From Agrobacterium tumefaciens (GTDB taxonomy: Bacteria; Pseudomonadota; Alphaproteobacteria; Rhizobiales; Rhizobiaceae): a stretch of DNA of 64,000 bases. Positions 36,430 through 45,251 of this stretch are shown here, one piece after another (the stretch's first letter is position 1; every line of letters begins with the position of its first letter). Under the pieces are notes generated by a model, which did no database searches, had not been told where the DNA came from, and saw nothing but the letters and a program-made list of their open reading frames with translations. The position numbers were made by a program, and so were the translations under genes. Location: the NCBI GenBank assembly GCA_017744915.1, contig JAGIAH010000002.1:521826-585825 (forward strand). Reading direction: 5' to 3'.

Positions 36430-38328
36430 TCAGCCGGCAAGGCTGCGATAGATTGCCGGCAGCGCCGATGGCAGCTTGGCGATCCTGCTGACGATGGCAT
36501 AACCGTTCTGGCCGAACATGGCCGGAATATAGGATTGCGCCTTGCTGTCGACCGTTACCCCAAAGACGCTGACGCCCGAGCGCCGCGCCTCGGAGACCGC
36601 GCGGCGGCTGTCCTCGATGGCGAAGCGGCCTTCATAGTGGTCGACATCGTTCGGCTTGCCATCCGTCAGCAGCAGAAGCAGCTTTCGGCGTTCCGGTCTT
36701 TCATGCAGCTTGGCGCTGGCGTGGCGGATGGCGGGGCCGATGCGGGTGTAGAAGCCGGGTTTCAGCGCCGCGATGCGCCGCTCGATAGTGTGACCCATCG
36801 GTTCATCGAAATCCTTCACCGTCTCCACCCGCACCCAGGAACGGCGGCGGGAGGTGAAGGTCAGGATGGAGTGGCTGTCGCCACAGGCGGAAAGCCCGTG
36901 GGCAAGCACCAGCAGGGCTTCCTTCTCCACATCGAGCACCCGGCGATTGTCGAACCAGGCATCGGTCGATAGTGATACGTCGACCAATATCGTCACGGCA
37001 AGATCATGCGCCTGCGGGCGGCTTGCCATATGAATGCGGTCGCTGCCCTGTCCGCCAGCGGCGATATCGCTTCTGGCGCGAACCACCGCGTCAAGATCGA
37101 GATCGTTGCCGTCAAGCTGGGCGCGCAGCATCTCGTGGCGTGGCCGCAGCACCTCGAATTGCCGCCTGACCCGGCGGATGAGGCTTCTGGTGTCCGGGTC
37201 GGGTTCCGGTGCCGCCTCGGCGTCTTTCGCCGGACCGGCGATGACCCGGCAATGATCGGCGAGATAGGTACCGCTGCGATAATCCCATTCGGGATAGGTC
37301 AGTTCCGCTGTCAGCGGGGTATGGTTCAGGGCTTCAGGCGGCAGGTCGAGATCGAAGCGGAAGCGGGCGGAAGGCCGTCCCTTTCTTTCACCCAGTGTCA
37401 TGTCGTCAAGCTCGTCCGCCGCACTGCCGTCGGCATCGTCGCTGTCGTCACCCGGCCGGTCGACATTGACCATCTCGGCCATGGCAAGGATTTTTTCGAA
37501 ACGGTTGAGGATGAAGGGGCTGCGTTCGGTCTGCCGGTTCTCGGTCTTTTCGCGCACGGCAATATGGCGGGCCGCTTCCGCGCCCTGCGGCGCGGCGCCC
37601 GCTGCCGGCTGGTCTTCGCTTTGCCGGGCCTCGGATGTTTCGCGCAGCAGCGTGTCCGGCCATAGCGGCACCGGCAACATCGGCAGGTAGCGCGGCGGCG
37701 CCTTGGCCGGAAAGCCGGCGGGTGGCGCATGGCCCTCGATCCCTGCCGCATCGGCCAGCATGGAAAGCACCCGTTGTTCCACCTGCTGTTCCGCCTGCGG
37801 CAGCGGCCGCTTCTGCCGCACCGCGAGCATTGCGGCGCAAAGCCGGCGATAACGGGTCTTCATTCCGGGGAAGGCATGGATGACGGCTTTTGCCAGTTCT
37901 GCGGCACGGTCGAGCCGGGCAAGATCGTTGCGAAGCGGGTCAGTCGCCGCCACCGGCTCAAGCGGCATCATCGCCATGGCGGCGGCGAGCCAGAGATAAA
38001 GATCGCGGTTGAGGTGGCGGTCGGGAAACAGATCGAGCACCGGGGGCAGCATCAGCGTTGCATGATCACGTCCTGGCTGGGCGAGCTTCTCTTCGCCAAG
38101 ACCCATGCGCTGGCGCAGCCTCAGCCGGTGGCTGGAGGTGCGGGCGCGGGCCGGGGCGATCTGCACCGCATGTTCACCGCCAAAACCGCGGAAACAGATG
38201 GCCAGCACGGCCTGCATATCCTCCAGCTTCACGGCATGATCCGGGAAGCGCAGCCATGTGCCGGTTTCGCCGATCAGCCTGTGCCAGGCGCGGCCGACGG
38301 TTTCTTCCAGTTCCAGAAAGTCCAGCAT
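36430..38328 (-). CDS. norD: NorD, nitric oxide reductase activation protein
   Basis: A 632-residue cytoplasmic protein. The C-terminal von Willebrand A domain has the MIDAS metal motif DVSLST (residues ~440-445), with LLLLLTDGKPNDVDHY further on. The N-terminal part is a long helical region. With the AAA+ ATPase NorQ it inserts or activates metal in the NorBC nitric oxide reductase. Last gene of the norCBQD operon, 70 bases after norQ. Confidence 0.93.
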   Translation of the reverse strand: MLDFLELEETVGRAWHRLIGETGTWLRFPDHAVKLEDMQAVLAICFRGFGGEHAVQIAPARARTSSHRLRLRQRMGLGEEKLAQPGRDHATLMLPPVLDLFPDRHLNRDLYLWLAAAMAMMPLEPVAATDPLRNDLARLDRAAELAKAVIHAFPGMKTRYRRLCAAMLAVRQKRPLPQAEQQVEQRVLSMLADAAGIEGHAPPAGFPAKAPPRYLPMLPVPLWPDTLLRETSEARQSEDQPAAGAAPQGAEAARHIAVREKTENRQTERSPFILNRFEKILAMAEMVNVDRPGDDSDDADGSAADELDDMTLGERKGRPSARFRFDLDLPPEALNHTPLTAELTYPEWDYRSGTYLADHCRVIAGPAKDAEAAPEPDPDTRSLIRRVRRQFEVLRPRHEMLRAQLDGNDLDLDAVVRARSDIAAGGQGSDRIHMASRPQAHDLAVTILVDVSLSTDAWFDNRRVLDVEKEALLVLAHGLSACGDSHSILTFTSRRRSWVRVETVKDFDEPMGHTIERRIAALKPGFYTRIGPAIRHASAKLHERPERRKLLLLLTDGKPNDVDHYEGRFAIEDSRRAVSEARRSGVSVFGVTVDSKAQSYIPAMFGQNGYAIVSRIAKLPSALPAIYRSLAG

Positions 38329-38398
38329 GGTTTATCCTCATGGCATCGGACCGGAATGCGCGGGGTAACCGCGCAACCCGGTGTGGGTATAAAAGCGC

Positions 38399-39211
38399 CT
38401 ATCGGATGATCGCATCCGCGACTTCATGCAGCGCGGCCTTCACATCCGGCTCGTCAGTCAGCGGTTCGATCATGGTCGCGCGCACGGCCTGGCGGGCGGG
38501 AAGCCCGGTATCGATGAGGCTGGCGCAATAAACGAGCAGACGGGTGGAGACGCCTTCTTCCAGATCGTGGCCTTTCAGGCCGCGCAGCCGGTGGGCGAGA
38601 TCGACGAGCGGCTCGACATCGCGCGCATCCAGCCCGCTTTCATGCGAAACGACGGCGATTTCCTGCTCCTTCGGCAGGAAGTCGAATTCGATGGCGACGA
38701 AACGCTGTCGGGTGCTGGGTTTCAGGCTTTTCAGAAGGTTCTGGTATCCGGGATTATAGGACACCACGAGCATGAAGCCGGAGGGCGCTTCCAGAACCTC
38801 ACCGGTGCGCTCCAGCGGCAGGATGCGGCGGTCGTCGGTGAGCGGATGCAGCACGACGGCCACATCCTTGCGTGCCTCGACGATCTCGTCGAGGTAACAT
38901 ATGCCGCCCTGGCGTACCGATCGTGTCAGCGGGCCGTCCATCCATACTGTTTCGCCGCCTTTCAGCAGGTAGCGGCCCGTCAGGTCGGCGGCGGCAAGAT
39001 CGTCGTGGCATGAAACGGTGGAAAGCGGCAGGCCGAGTTTCGCGGCCATATGGCTGACGAAACGGGTCTTGCCGCAACCGGTCGGGCCCTTCAGCAGAAG
39101 CGGCAATTGCCGCACCCAGGCGCTTTCGAACAGCACGCATTCATTGCCGAGCGGTGTGTAGAACGGCGCGTCCGGCAAAGGCTGCGGTGCGGGACGGAAA
39201 ATCGTATTCAT
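38399..39211 (-). CDS. norQ: NorQ, AAA+ ATPase for nitric oxide reductase activation
   Basis: A 270-residue MoxR/CbbQ-type ATPase. Walker A is GPTGCGKT and Walker B CYLDEI; sensor and arginine-finger regions follow in SYNPGYQNLLKSLKPSTRQRFVAIEFDF. It works with NorD on NorB. ATG 39211 (MNTIFRPAPQ) has GGAG 6 bases upstream; the open frame continues upstream into norB. Typical NorQ length. Confidence 0.94.
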   Translation of the reverse strand: MNTIFRPAPQPLPDAPFYTPLGNECVLFESAWVRQLPLLLKGPTGCGKTRFVSHMAAKLGLPLSTVSCHDDLAAADLTGRYLLKGGETVWMDGPLTRSVRQGGICYLDEIVEARKDVAVVLHPLTDDRRILPLERTGEVLEAPSGFMLVVSYNPGYQNLLKSLKPSTRQRFVAIEFDFLPKEQEIAVVSHESGLDARDVEPLVDLAHRLRGLKGHDLEEGVSTRLLVYCASLIDTGLPARQAVRATMIEPLTDEPDVKAALHEVADAIIR

Positions 39212-39275
39212 GGTCATCTCCATGGTTGATGGTAAGGACCGGCTCTCCGGGGGAAAAGGAGAGCCGGTCCGTTTC

Positions 39276-40622
39276 TCATTCGGCGGGCTGCACGAGGCGG
39301 GGGACGTCACCCTGTTTCTGCTTGCCCGGCACCAGGACTGCCCAGATGAACATGATTGCCGAAATGAGAACTGCGAAACCGGAACCAAGGCGGATCCAGT
39401 AGAAGATCGCCAGCTGGTCCTGCACATCCATGAAGCTCTCGCCCATGACCCGCTGGAGCTGGATCTGCACCACGCCGGCAAAGGTCAGCGCGAAGGTCAT
39501 GACCGACATGGCCGTGCACATGACCCAGAAGCTCGTCATCGAAAGCCACTGATTGTAGGGCGCGCGTTTCTTCATTTCGGGGATGGCATAGGCCATCATC
39601 GCAAGGTTCAGCATCACATAAGCGCCGAAGAAGGCGAGGTGGCCGTGGGCGGCGGTAAGCTGCGTGCCGTGGGTGTAATAGTTCACCGAAGACAGCGTGT
39701 GCAGGAAGCCCCAGACGCCAGCGCCGAAGAAGGCCATGACCGAGCAGCCGATCGACCACAGAAGCGCGGCGCGGTTCTCATGCTTGCGGCCAGCCTTCCA
39801 GGTCATGACGAAAGTGAAGATGACCATGGTGAAGAAGGGGGCCACTTCCAGCGTCGAGAACAGCGAACCGATCCACTGCCAGTAACCCGGCGCGCCGATC
39901 CAGTAATAATGGTGACCGGTGCCGAGGATGCCCGAGAATAGGGCAAGACCGACGATGACATAGAGCCATTTTTCCACCACTTCGCGGTCGATGCCGTTGA
40001 GCTTGATCATCAGGAAGGCGAGGATCGACGCCATGATCAGTTCCCACACGCCTTCCACCCACAGATGGATGACGTACCACCAGTACATCTTGTCGAGCGC
40101 CAGATTCATGGGGTTGTAGAAGGCGAAGAGGAAGAAGATCGCCAGACCCCAGAGGCCGAAGAGCAGGATGTTGATGACCGTGGTCTTGCGGCCCTTCAGC
40201 GCCGTCATGGTGATGTTGAACAGGAACATCAGCACCACAAGGACGATGCCGACCTTGATGGCGAAGGGTTGCTCAAGGAATTCGCGGCCTTCATGGATGC
40301 GGAACATATATCCGACCACGGCAACCGCGGCGGCCACCAGGAAGATCCAGAACTGCGCGATGGCGAGCTTGGGGCTGTAAAGCTCCGTTTCCGTTTCTTC
40401 CGGCAGAAGATAGAAGGTCGAGCCCATGAAGCCCATCAGCAGCCACACGACCAGCGCATTGGTGTGGATCATGCGCACGATGTTGAAGGGCAGAAGCTCG
40501 GAAAGCGTGTTGGGCAGCACGTAGATCGTGGCGGCGACGACGCCGAACAGGATCTGCGCCACGAACAGCCCGATTGCGCCGTAAAAATACAGCATGGCGA
40601 CTTTTTGCGTCTGGTATTTCAT
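39276..40622 (-). CDS. norB: Nitric oxide reductase large subunit
   Basis: A 448-residue inner-membrane haem-copper-oxidase relative with about twelve spans. Key histidines are visible in RMIHTNALVVWLLMGFMG, HLWVEGVWELIMASI, GTGHHYYWIG and TAAHGHLAFFGAYVM (haem b, b3 and Fe-B ligands). The Glu of WVEGVWE is a known NorB-specific residue. It reduces nitric oxide to nitrous oxide using electrons from NorC. Starts 24 bases after norC. Confidence 0.97.
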   Translation of the reverse strand: MKYQTQKVAMLYFYGAIGLFVAQILFGVVAATIYVLPNTLSELLPFNIVRMIHTNALVVWLLMGFMGSTFYLLPEETETELYSPKLAIAQFWIFLVAAAVAVVGYMFRIHEGREFLEQPFAIKVGIVLVVLMFLFNITMTALKGRKTTVINILLFGLWGLAIFFLFAFYNPMNLALDKMYWWYVIHLWVEGVWELIMASILAFLMIKLNGIDREVVEKWLYVIVGLALFSGILGTGHHYYWIGAPGYWQWIGSLFSTLEVAPFFTMVIFTFVMTWKAGRKHENRAALLWSIGCSVMAFFGAGVWGFLHTLSSVNYYTHGTQLTAAHGHLAFFGAYVMLNLAMMAYAIPEMKKRAPYNQWLSMTSFWVMCTAMSVMTFALTFAGVVQIQLQRVMGESFMDVQDQLAIFYWIRLGSGFAVLISAIMFIWAVLVPGKQKQGDVPRLVQPAE

Positions 40623-40646
40623 CTCGTCATCTCCTTGCCGTCAACC

Positions 40647-41099
40647 TCAACCCGCATCGTTCGGTGGCCAGTTCTGCGTCTTGATCCGGCTCGTCCATTC
40701 GAGGAAGTCGACGAGATCATCGAGTTCCTGTTCGGTGAGATTGAACTGCGGCATCTGGCGGCGGCCTTCGATGCCGGTGGGCTGGGCGGCCATCCACGCC
40801 TTGATGGAATCGCGCGCCGCATCCTTGTCTTCGACGCCGCCATAGCGCTTCCAGACATTGCCGAGTTCGGGCGCGAAATAGGCGCCTTCGCCGAGCAGCG
40901 TGTGACAGTTGATGCAGGAATTTTTCTCCCACACATGTTTGCCGCGCGCGACGCTTTCCGTCAGCGTGCTTTCATCCGTCGAGGTGGTGCGCATGTAATA
41001 ATGGCTATGGGCGGTCAGCCCGACGAATATGGCGAAGAAGAAGATGGAGCCGCCGTAAAAGACGTTTCTCGCTCCTGTTTTGGTCAGGCGTTCTGCCAT
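40647..41099 (-). CDS. norC: Nitric oxide reductase cytochrome c subunit
   Basis: A 150-residue membrane-anchored cytochrome. Residues ~14-32 are the membrane anchor; the haem site is CINCH (Cys62-His66), and a methionine in RRQMPQFNLT is the likely sixth ligand. It passes electrons to NorB. ATG 41099 has AGGA about 8 bases upstream; the six-codon extension starts with another ATG. First gene of norCBQD with an NnrR box about 142 bases upstream. Confidence 0.95.
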   Translation of the reverse strand: MAERLTKTGARNVFYGGSIFFFAIFVGLTAHSHYYMRTTSTDESTLTESVARGKHVWEKNSCINCHTLLGEGAYFAPELGNVWKRYGGVEDKDAARDSIKAWMAAQPTGIEGRRQMPQFNLTEQELDDLVDFLEWTSRIKTQNWPPNDAG

Positions 41100-41232
41100 G
41101 CCAATGGTCCTTTCCATCCGGAAGACCGCTTATGCGGACTGGCTTGATCGAACCCTCTTGCCGGGATTTGCCAGCAGGCTGGCGGAATGCGGTGGGGTCT
41201 GAAGCCTTTCTAGCCGCTGGCCGCCGGCGTTC

Positions 41233-41248
41233 TTTGCCATTTGGCAAA
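41233..41248. promoter_or_regulatory. NnrR box for norCBQD
   Basis: TTTGCCATTTGGCAAA is a near-perfect 16-base palindrome fitting TTTG-N8-CAAA. It is centred about 142 bases before norC and just beyond the norF stop. Confidence 0.8.
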
Positions 41249-41277
41249 CAAGTGGAGAGGTGGTGTGGTCCGCCTTT

Positions 41278-41568
41278 TCAGAGCGACAAAATGCCCTGCA
41301 GGAACGCCCGCAAAAGGGCTGCGGCGGCAAAGATTGCGGGCCATGCCAGAAGTGCCGCGCGCAGCAGGCCGCGCTCTTCGCGAAAGCCGAGAAAATCGTC
41401 GATGACGCGTCTGGATTTCATAAGCGCGAAAAGCAGCATCAGGCAGGCGACGGCAACCGGCGGCAGAAGCGCCGCCTTCCATGATGTGACGACGGCCGTG
41501 CCGGCGAGAACAAGAACAGCGAGCACTGCAAAACTTCTTGCAAGCTGGCGGGAGGTGCGGTGGATCAT
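41278..41568 (-). CDS. norF: NorF-like small membrane protein
   Basis: A 96-residue membrane protein with about three hydrophobic segments (FAVLAVLVLAGTAVVTSW, AALLPPVAVACLMLLFALM, LAWPAIFAAAALLRAFLQ). It starts 4 bases after the norE stop. Small membrane proteins of this size next to norE are called NorF in Paracoccus and relatives; sequence conservation is low, so the name rests on position and topology. Role unknown beyond nitric oxide reduction. Confidence 0.65.
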   Translation of the reverse strand: MIHRTSRQLARSFAVLAVLVLAGTAVVTSWKAALLPPVAVACLMLLFALMKSRRVIDDFLGFREERGLLRAALLAWPAIFAAAALLRAFLQGILSL

Positions 41569-41572
41569 GATG

Positions 41573-42106
41573 TCAAACCAGATAAATAACGGGAAAAATG
41601 ACGATCCAGACCAGATCGATGACATGCCACAGCGTCGTCACCAGCGTGACGTTCTCGTTTTTGGGGAAGACTGCGACGAGAAACAGCAACACGGCCACGA
41701 AGACGACATGCAGCAGGTGGAAGCCGGTGAGCAGGAAATAAAGCTCGAAGAACGCGCCATAGGCTGGATCGGACGCGAAGGCGATTTCGGTGGAATATTC
41801 ATGGAGCTTCACACCGACGAAAGCGAAACCCAGCAGGCCGGCAAGGACAAGCGCCCACCTTTTGCCCGGCAGCGCGGTGTGGCGGCTGGCCGCGACGGCC
41901 GCCTGCCAGCCGCTTGCCAGCAAAATCAGTGTGTTGAGACCGGCAAGCTGCGGCTGCAGATGCTGGCGCGCGGCGGCGAATGCATCCGGATTGAGCGCGA
42001 AGGCGATGATGAAGGCGCCGGTCAGCGCGCCGAAAGCGGCAAGCTCGCTCCAGACCAGAATCCAAAGGAGCAGGTTTCCACTTTCCTCTTCCGTATTTAT
42101 CGCCAT
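41573..42106 (-). CDS. norE: NorE, cytochrome oxidase subunit III-like protein
   Basis: A 177-residue membrane protein of the haem-copper oxidase subunit III family. It has five or so spans; LWILVWSELAAFGALTGAF and HEYSTEI...YFLLTGFHLLHVVFVA are the subunit III hallmarks. It supports nitric oxide reductase in some denitrifiers. ATG 42106 is chosen with GGA 7 bases upstream; GTG 42139, with GAGGA, is a real alternative. Starts a norEF pair. Confidence 0.87.
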   Translation of the reverse strand: MAINTEEESGNLLLWILVWSELAAFGALTGAFIIAFALNPDAFAAARQHLQPQLAGLNTLILLASGWQAAVAASRHTALPGKRWALVLAGLLGFAFVGVKLHEYSTEIAFASDPAYGAFFELYFLLTGFHLLHVVFVAVLLFLVAVFPKNENVTLVTTLWHVIDLVWIVIFPVIYLV

Positions 42107-42165
42107 GGCCTTGTCCGCAATTGTAAAACAGCAAGCCACGCTTAGGCGTCCTCAAACTGCGCTTC

Positions 42166-42181
42166 TTTGCGGTCGGTCAAA
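42166..42181. promoter_or_regulatory. NnrR box shared by norE and nnrT-nnrU
   Basis: TTTGCGGTCGGTCAAA fits TTTG-N8-CAAA. It is centred about 68 bases from the norE ATG and 70 bases from the rightward small gene at 42244, so one site could activate both directions. Confidence 0.7.
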
Positions 42182-42243
42182 GAAGGGAGCGCGCAAAGCC
42201 CTATTGTCATGACAAAGCGCAACTCTGGAAAATGGAGCATCCC

Positions 42244-42399
42244 ATGAACGACGCGCAGGTCGGGCTGATTGTCGCAACCCCTGTTATCATTGGCTTTGCG
42301 GTGCTGTTGTACCGTATGGGTGTGCTGCAGCGCATGGGCGCGGTTTCCGCCGTGCTTGCCTCCGTGGCCATTGCTTCGGTGCTGTTCCTGAACCAGTGA
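42244..42399 (+). CDS. NnrT-like small membrane protein (51 aa)
   Basis: A short frame found by reading the gap before nnrU. It encodes 51 residues starting MNDAQVGLIV with two hydrophobic stretches (LIVATPVIIGFAVLLY and AVSAVLASVAIASVLFL). It is followed 12 bases later by nnrU. In Rhodobacter the nor cluster contains nnrT next to nnrU; the size and position agree, but I cannot confirm sequence identity. Function unknown. Confidence 0.6.
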   Translation: MNDAQVGLIVATPVIIGFAVLLYRMGVLQRMGAVSAVLASVAIASVLFLNQ

Positions 42400-42411
42400 A
42401 AAGGCAGTCGC

Positions 42412-43089
42412 ATGCTTGAACTTGTCGCCGCTCTTTCGCTTTTTGTGGCGTTGCACTCCATTCCTGCCGTGCCTGCCGTGCGCGGCCGGCTGATTGCGGC
42501 CGTCGGCAGGCCCGCTTATTTCGGGGCTTATTCCGTCGTCTCGCTTCTGACGCTGGGCTGGGTGTTTTATGCCGCGCTGTCGGTCGATTACATACCGCTC
42601 TGGGATGTCGCGCCCTGGCAGGCGCATGTCACGTTTCTGGCAGCGCCGATTGGCCTGTTTTTCGTGCTGGCCGGCCTTCTCAGTGTCAATCCGCTCTCCA
42701 TTTCCGTACGGCAGGGGCAGAAGCCCGGGGCGATCGTGCGCATAACGCGCCATCCCGTGCTTGTCGGTTTCCTGTTCTGGTCGCTCGGCCATGTCGTGCC
42801 GAATGGTGACCTGCGCTCCGTCATCCTGTTCGGCGGTTTTGCGCTGTTTTCGCTTGGCGGGATGGCGATGACGGAAAAACGCGCGCGGAAAAGACTGGGC
42901 AATGCATGGAACGCGACGGCCGCCGGAAGCGCCACGGTGCCCTTTGCGGCAATTCTCACAGGCAAAACCCGTATCGCCGTGGATGTGCCGATGCTGCTCG
43001 CCGCGGCACTGACAGGCTTGACCGTGTGGTGGCTTCTGACTGGCGGCCATGCCATGCTCTTCGGCGCGGACCCCATGGCCTATTTCTGA
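42412..43089 (+). CDS. nnrU: NnrU-family membrane protein
   Basis: A 225-residue inner-membrane protein with about six hydrophobic segments. VALHSIPAVPAVRGRL, ITRHPVLVGFLFWSLGHVVPNGD and GGMAMTEKRARKRLG match the NnrU family, related to isoprenylcysteine methyltransferase-like membrane proteins. NnrU is needed for nitrite/nitric oxide metabolism in some denitrifiers; its biochemical activity is unknown. Co-transcribed with the small gene upstream. Convergent with ubiX. Confidence 0.88.
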   Translation: MLELVAALSLFVALHSIPAVPAVRGRLIAAVGRPAYFGAYSVVSLLTLGWVFYAALSVDYIPLWDVAPWQAHVTFLAAPIGLFFVLAGLLSVNPLSISVRQGQKPGAIVRITRHPVLVGFLFWSLGHVVPNGDLRSVILFGGFALFSLGGMAMTEKRARKRLGNAWNATAAGSATVPFAAILTGKTRIAVDVPMLLAAALTGLTVWWLLTGGHAMLFGADPMAYF

Positions 43090-43093
43090 TCAC

Positions 43094-43684
43094 TCACGAC
43101 ATTTTCACCACATGCGGCTGCCATATCGGCGCCTGCGGCGCGGACGCGATGCCGAGCTGATCGATGGCACGCGCGGCGAGCTGGTCGACAATATCGAGGA
43201 CACTTTGTGGCCTGTTATAAAAGGCCGGCACCGGCGGCATGACGATGGCGCCTGCCTCCGTGACAGTGCACATATTGCGCAGATGGATGAGATGCAGCGG
43301 TGTCTCGCGGGTCATCAAAACCAGTTTCCGTCGTTCCTTCAGATGCACATCGGCGGCGCGGGTGACGAGATTGTCCGAAAGTCCGGTTGCGATGGCGGCA
43401 AGGGTGCGCATGGAGCAGGGGGCGACAATCATGCCGGCCGTTGGGAAAGAGCCGCTGGCAATTGCCGCGCCAATGTCATCGACGGCATGATTGACGCTGG
43501 CGAGCGAAAGCATCCGCCCCATGGCTTGCGCACCTTCCTCATGCAGCACGGTGCGTCTGGCGGACTGCGACAGGATGAGATGGATTTCGACGCTTTTCAT
43601 CTCTGCTAGGCGCTCGATGATGCGCAGCGCAATGCCGGCACCCGAGGCACCGGTGACTCCGACCACGACACGGCACGGGGTCAT
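43094..43684 (-). CDS. ubiX: UbiX flavin prenyltransferase
   Basis: A 196-residue flavoprotein that makes prenylated FMN for UbiD. The FMN-binding start VVVGVTGASGAGIALRIIERL and the conserved APCSMRTLAAIATGLSDNLVTRAADVHLKERRKLVLMTRETPLHLIHLRNM segment identify it. It overlaps ubiD by 4 bases, so enzyme and cofactor synthase are coupled. Its placement in a denitrification island favours anaerobic ubiquinone synthesis. Confidence 0.95.
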   Translation of the reverse strand: MTPCRVVVGVTGASGAGIALRIIERLAEMKSVEIHLILSQSARRTVLHEEGAQAMGRMLSLASVNHAVDDIGAAIASGSFPTAGMIVAPCSMRTLAAIATGLSDNLVTRAADVHLKERRKLVLMTRETPLHLIHLRNMCTVTEAGAIVMPPVPAFYNRPQSVLDIVDQLAARAIDQLGIASAPQAPIWQPHVVKMS

Positions 43685-45195
43685 GGTCGTTCTCCAAGGC
43701 CAAGATCACGCCACATCAGATCCACCTTTGCGATGACGTCAGGTGTCATGGAGAGCACGCGACCCCATTCGCGCTCCGTCTCCGGCGGCAGCTTGCGGGT
43801 GGCGTCCAGACCCATCTTGCCGCCGAGGCCGGTTTTCGGCGAGGCGAAGTCGAGATAATCGATCGGCGTATCGTTGATGATCGTTGCATCGCGCGACGCG
43901 TCGAAACGGGTGGAGAGCGCCCAGACGACATCCGCCCAGCTGCGGACATCAATATCGGGATCGACCAGAATGATGAGCTTCACATAGCTGAACTGCGGCA
44001 GCATCGACCACAGGCCCATCATCAACCGTTTTGCCTGGCCGGGATAACGCTTGTCGATGGAGGCGACCATGACGCGATAGGAACAGGCCTCCGGCGGCAT
44101 CCACAGATCAACGATTTCCGCAAACTGCCTTTTGACGAGCGGCAGGAAAATCTCGAGCATGGCTTCGCCGAGAACCGAGGGTTCATCCGGCGGCCGGCCG
44201 GTATAGGTGGAAAGATAGATTGGATCGCGGCGCATGGTGATCGCCGACAACCTCATGACCGGAAAGGCTTCGACCGAATTATAATAGCCGGTATGATCGC
44301 CATAAGGGCCTTCGAGTGCCGTTTCCGTTACTGAGACGGTGCCTTCCAGCACGATCTCGGCATTGGCGGGCACCGGCATAGGCACCGTCAATGCCTTTGC
44401 TATGCGGCTTTTCGAGCGGCGCAGCAGACCGGAAAAACCAAGTTCGCTGATATGATCGGGAAGCGGCATGACGGCGGCGAGAATGGTGGCGGGGTCGGCG
44501 CCGATGGCGATGGTGACGGGCATATCCAGCCCGCGCGCCTGCCACAGCCGGTGGTGATGCGCACCGCCGCGATGCGCCAGCCAGCGCATGATCACCCTGT
44601 CCGGCCCCAGCACCTGCATGCGGTAGATGCCAACATTGATATCGTCGGGATCATCAGGCGAACGGGTGATGACCAGCGGCCAGGTGATGAGCGGGGCCGG
44701 CTCACCCGGCCAGCACCATTGCACCGGCAGGCAGGCAAGATCGACCGCATCGCCCGTCAGTACCTGTTCCTGCACCGGAGCGCGGGAGACGTTGCGTGGC
44801 CGCATGGAAAGTGCGGCTTTCAGCAAAGGCAGCTTGCTCCAGGCCTCGGCCATGGATTTCGGCGGCCGCGGCTCGCGCAATTCGGCGAGCTTTTGTCCAA
44901 GTGCGGGCAGGCCACCGGTCTCAAGCCCGAGCCCCCATTCAATGCGTTGCCGCGTGCCGAAGAGATTGGCAAGCAGCGGCATGTCCCGCACCTTGCCGTC
45001 ATGATCGACGGGTTGCTCGAAAAGCAGCGCCGGCCCACCATCGGCGAGTACGCGGCGGTGGATTTCGGTAATCTCGTGCACCAGCGAAACCGGCTGGCGG
45101 ATTTGCCGCAGCTGCCCACGCTCTTCCAGCAGCCGGATGAAACCGCGCAGATCGGCTGCGCGGGCGGGTTTAGTTTCTGTTTTCTCGTCTCTCAT
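43681..45195 (-). CDS. ubiD: UbiD-family prenyl-FMN decarboxylase
   Basis: A 504-residue decarboxylase of the UbiD family, which removes the carboxylate of 3-polyprenyl-4-hydroxybenzoate during ubiquinone synthesis. DINVGIYRMQVLGPDRVIMRWLAHRGGAHHHRLW and GPYGDHTGYYNSVEAFPVMRLSAITMRRDPIYLSTYTGRPPDEP are family signatures. ATG 45195 (MRDEKTETK) is preferred; the frame continues 16 codons upstream. It lies 56 bases after a DUF488 gene. Confidence 0.93.
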   Translation of the reverse strand: MRDEKTETKPARAADLRGFIRLLEERGQLRQIRQPVSLVHEITEIHRRVLADGGPALLFEQPVDHDGKVRDMPLLANLFGTRQRIEWGLGLETGGLPALGQKLAELREPRPPKSMAEAWSKLPLLKAALSMRPRNVSRAPVQEQVLTGDAVDLACLPVQWCWPGEPAPLITWPLVITRSPDDPDDINVGIYRMQVLGPDRVIMRWLAHRGGAHHHRLWQARGLDMPVTIAIGADPATILAAVMPLPDHISELGFSGLLRRSKSRIAKALTVPMPVPANAEIVLEGTVSVTETALEGPYGDHTGYYNSVEAFPVMRLSAITMRRDPIYLSTYTGRPPDEPSVLGEAMLEIFLPLVKRQFAEIVDLWMPPEACSYRVMVASIDKRYPGQAKRLMMGLWSMLPQFSYVKLIILVDPDIDVRSWADVVWALSTRFDASRDATIINDTPIDYLDFASPKTGLGGKMGLDATRKLPPETEREWGRVLSMTPDVIAKVDLMWRDLGLGERP

Positions 45196-45251
45196 GCCGC
45201 CTGTTTGCCGGTGGCGGTGCGGTATGTCCTTGCGCTGCCGCAAATGCGGCT

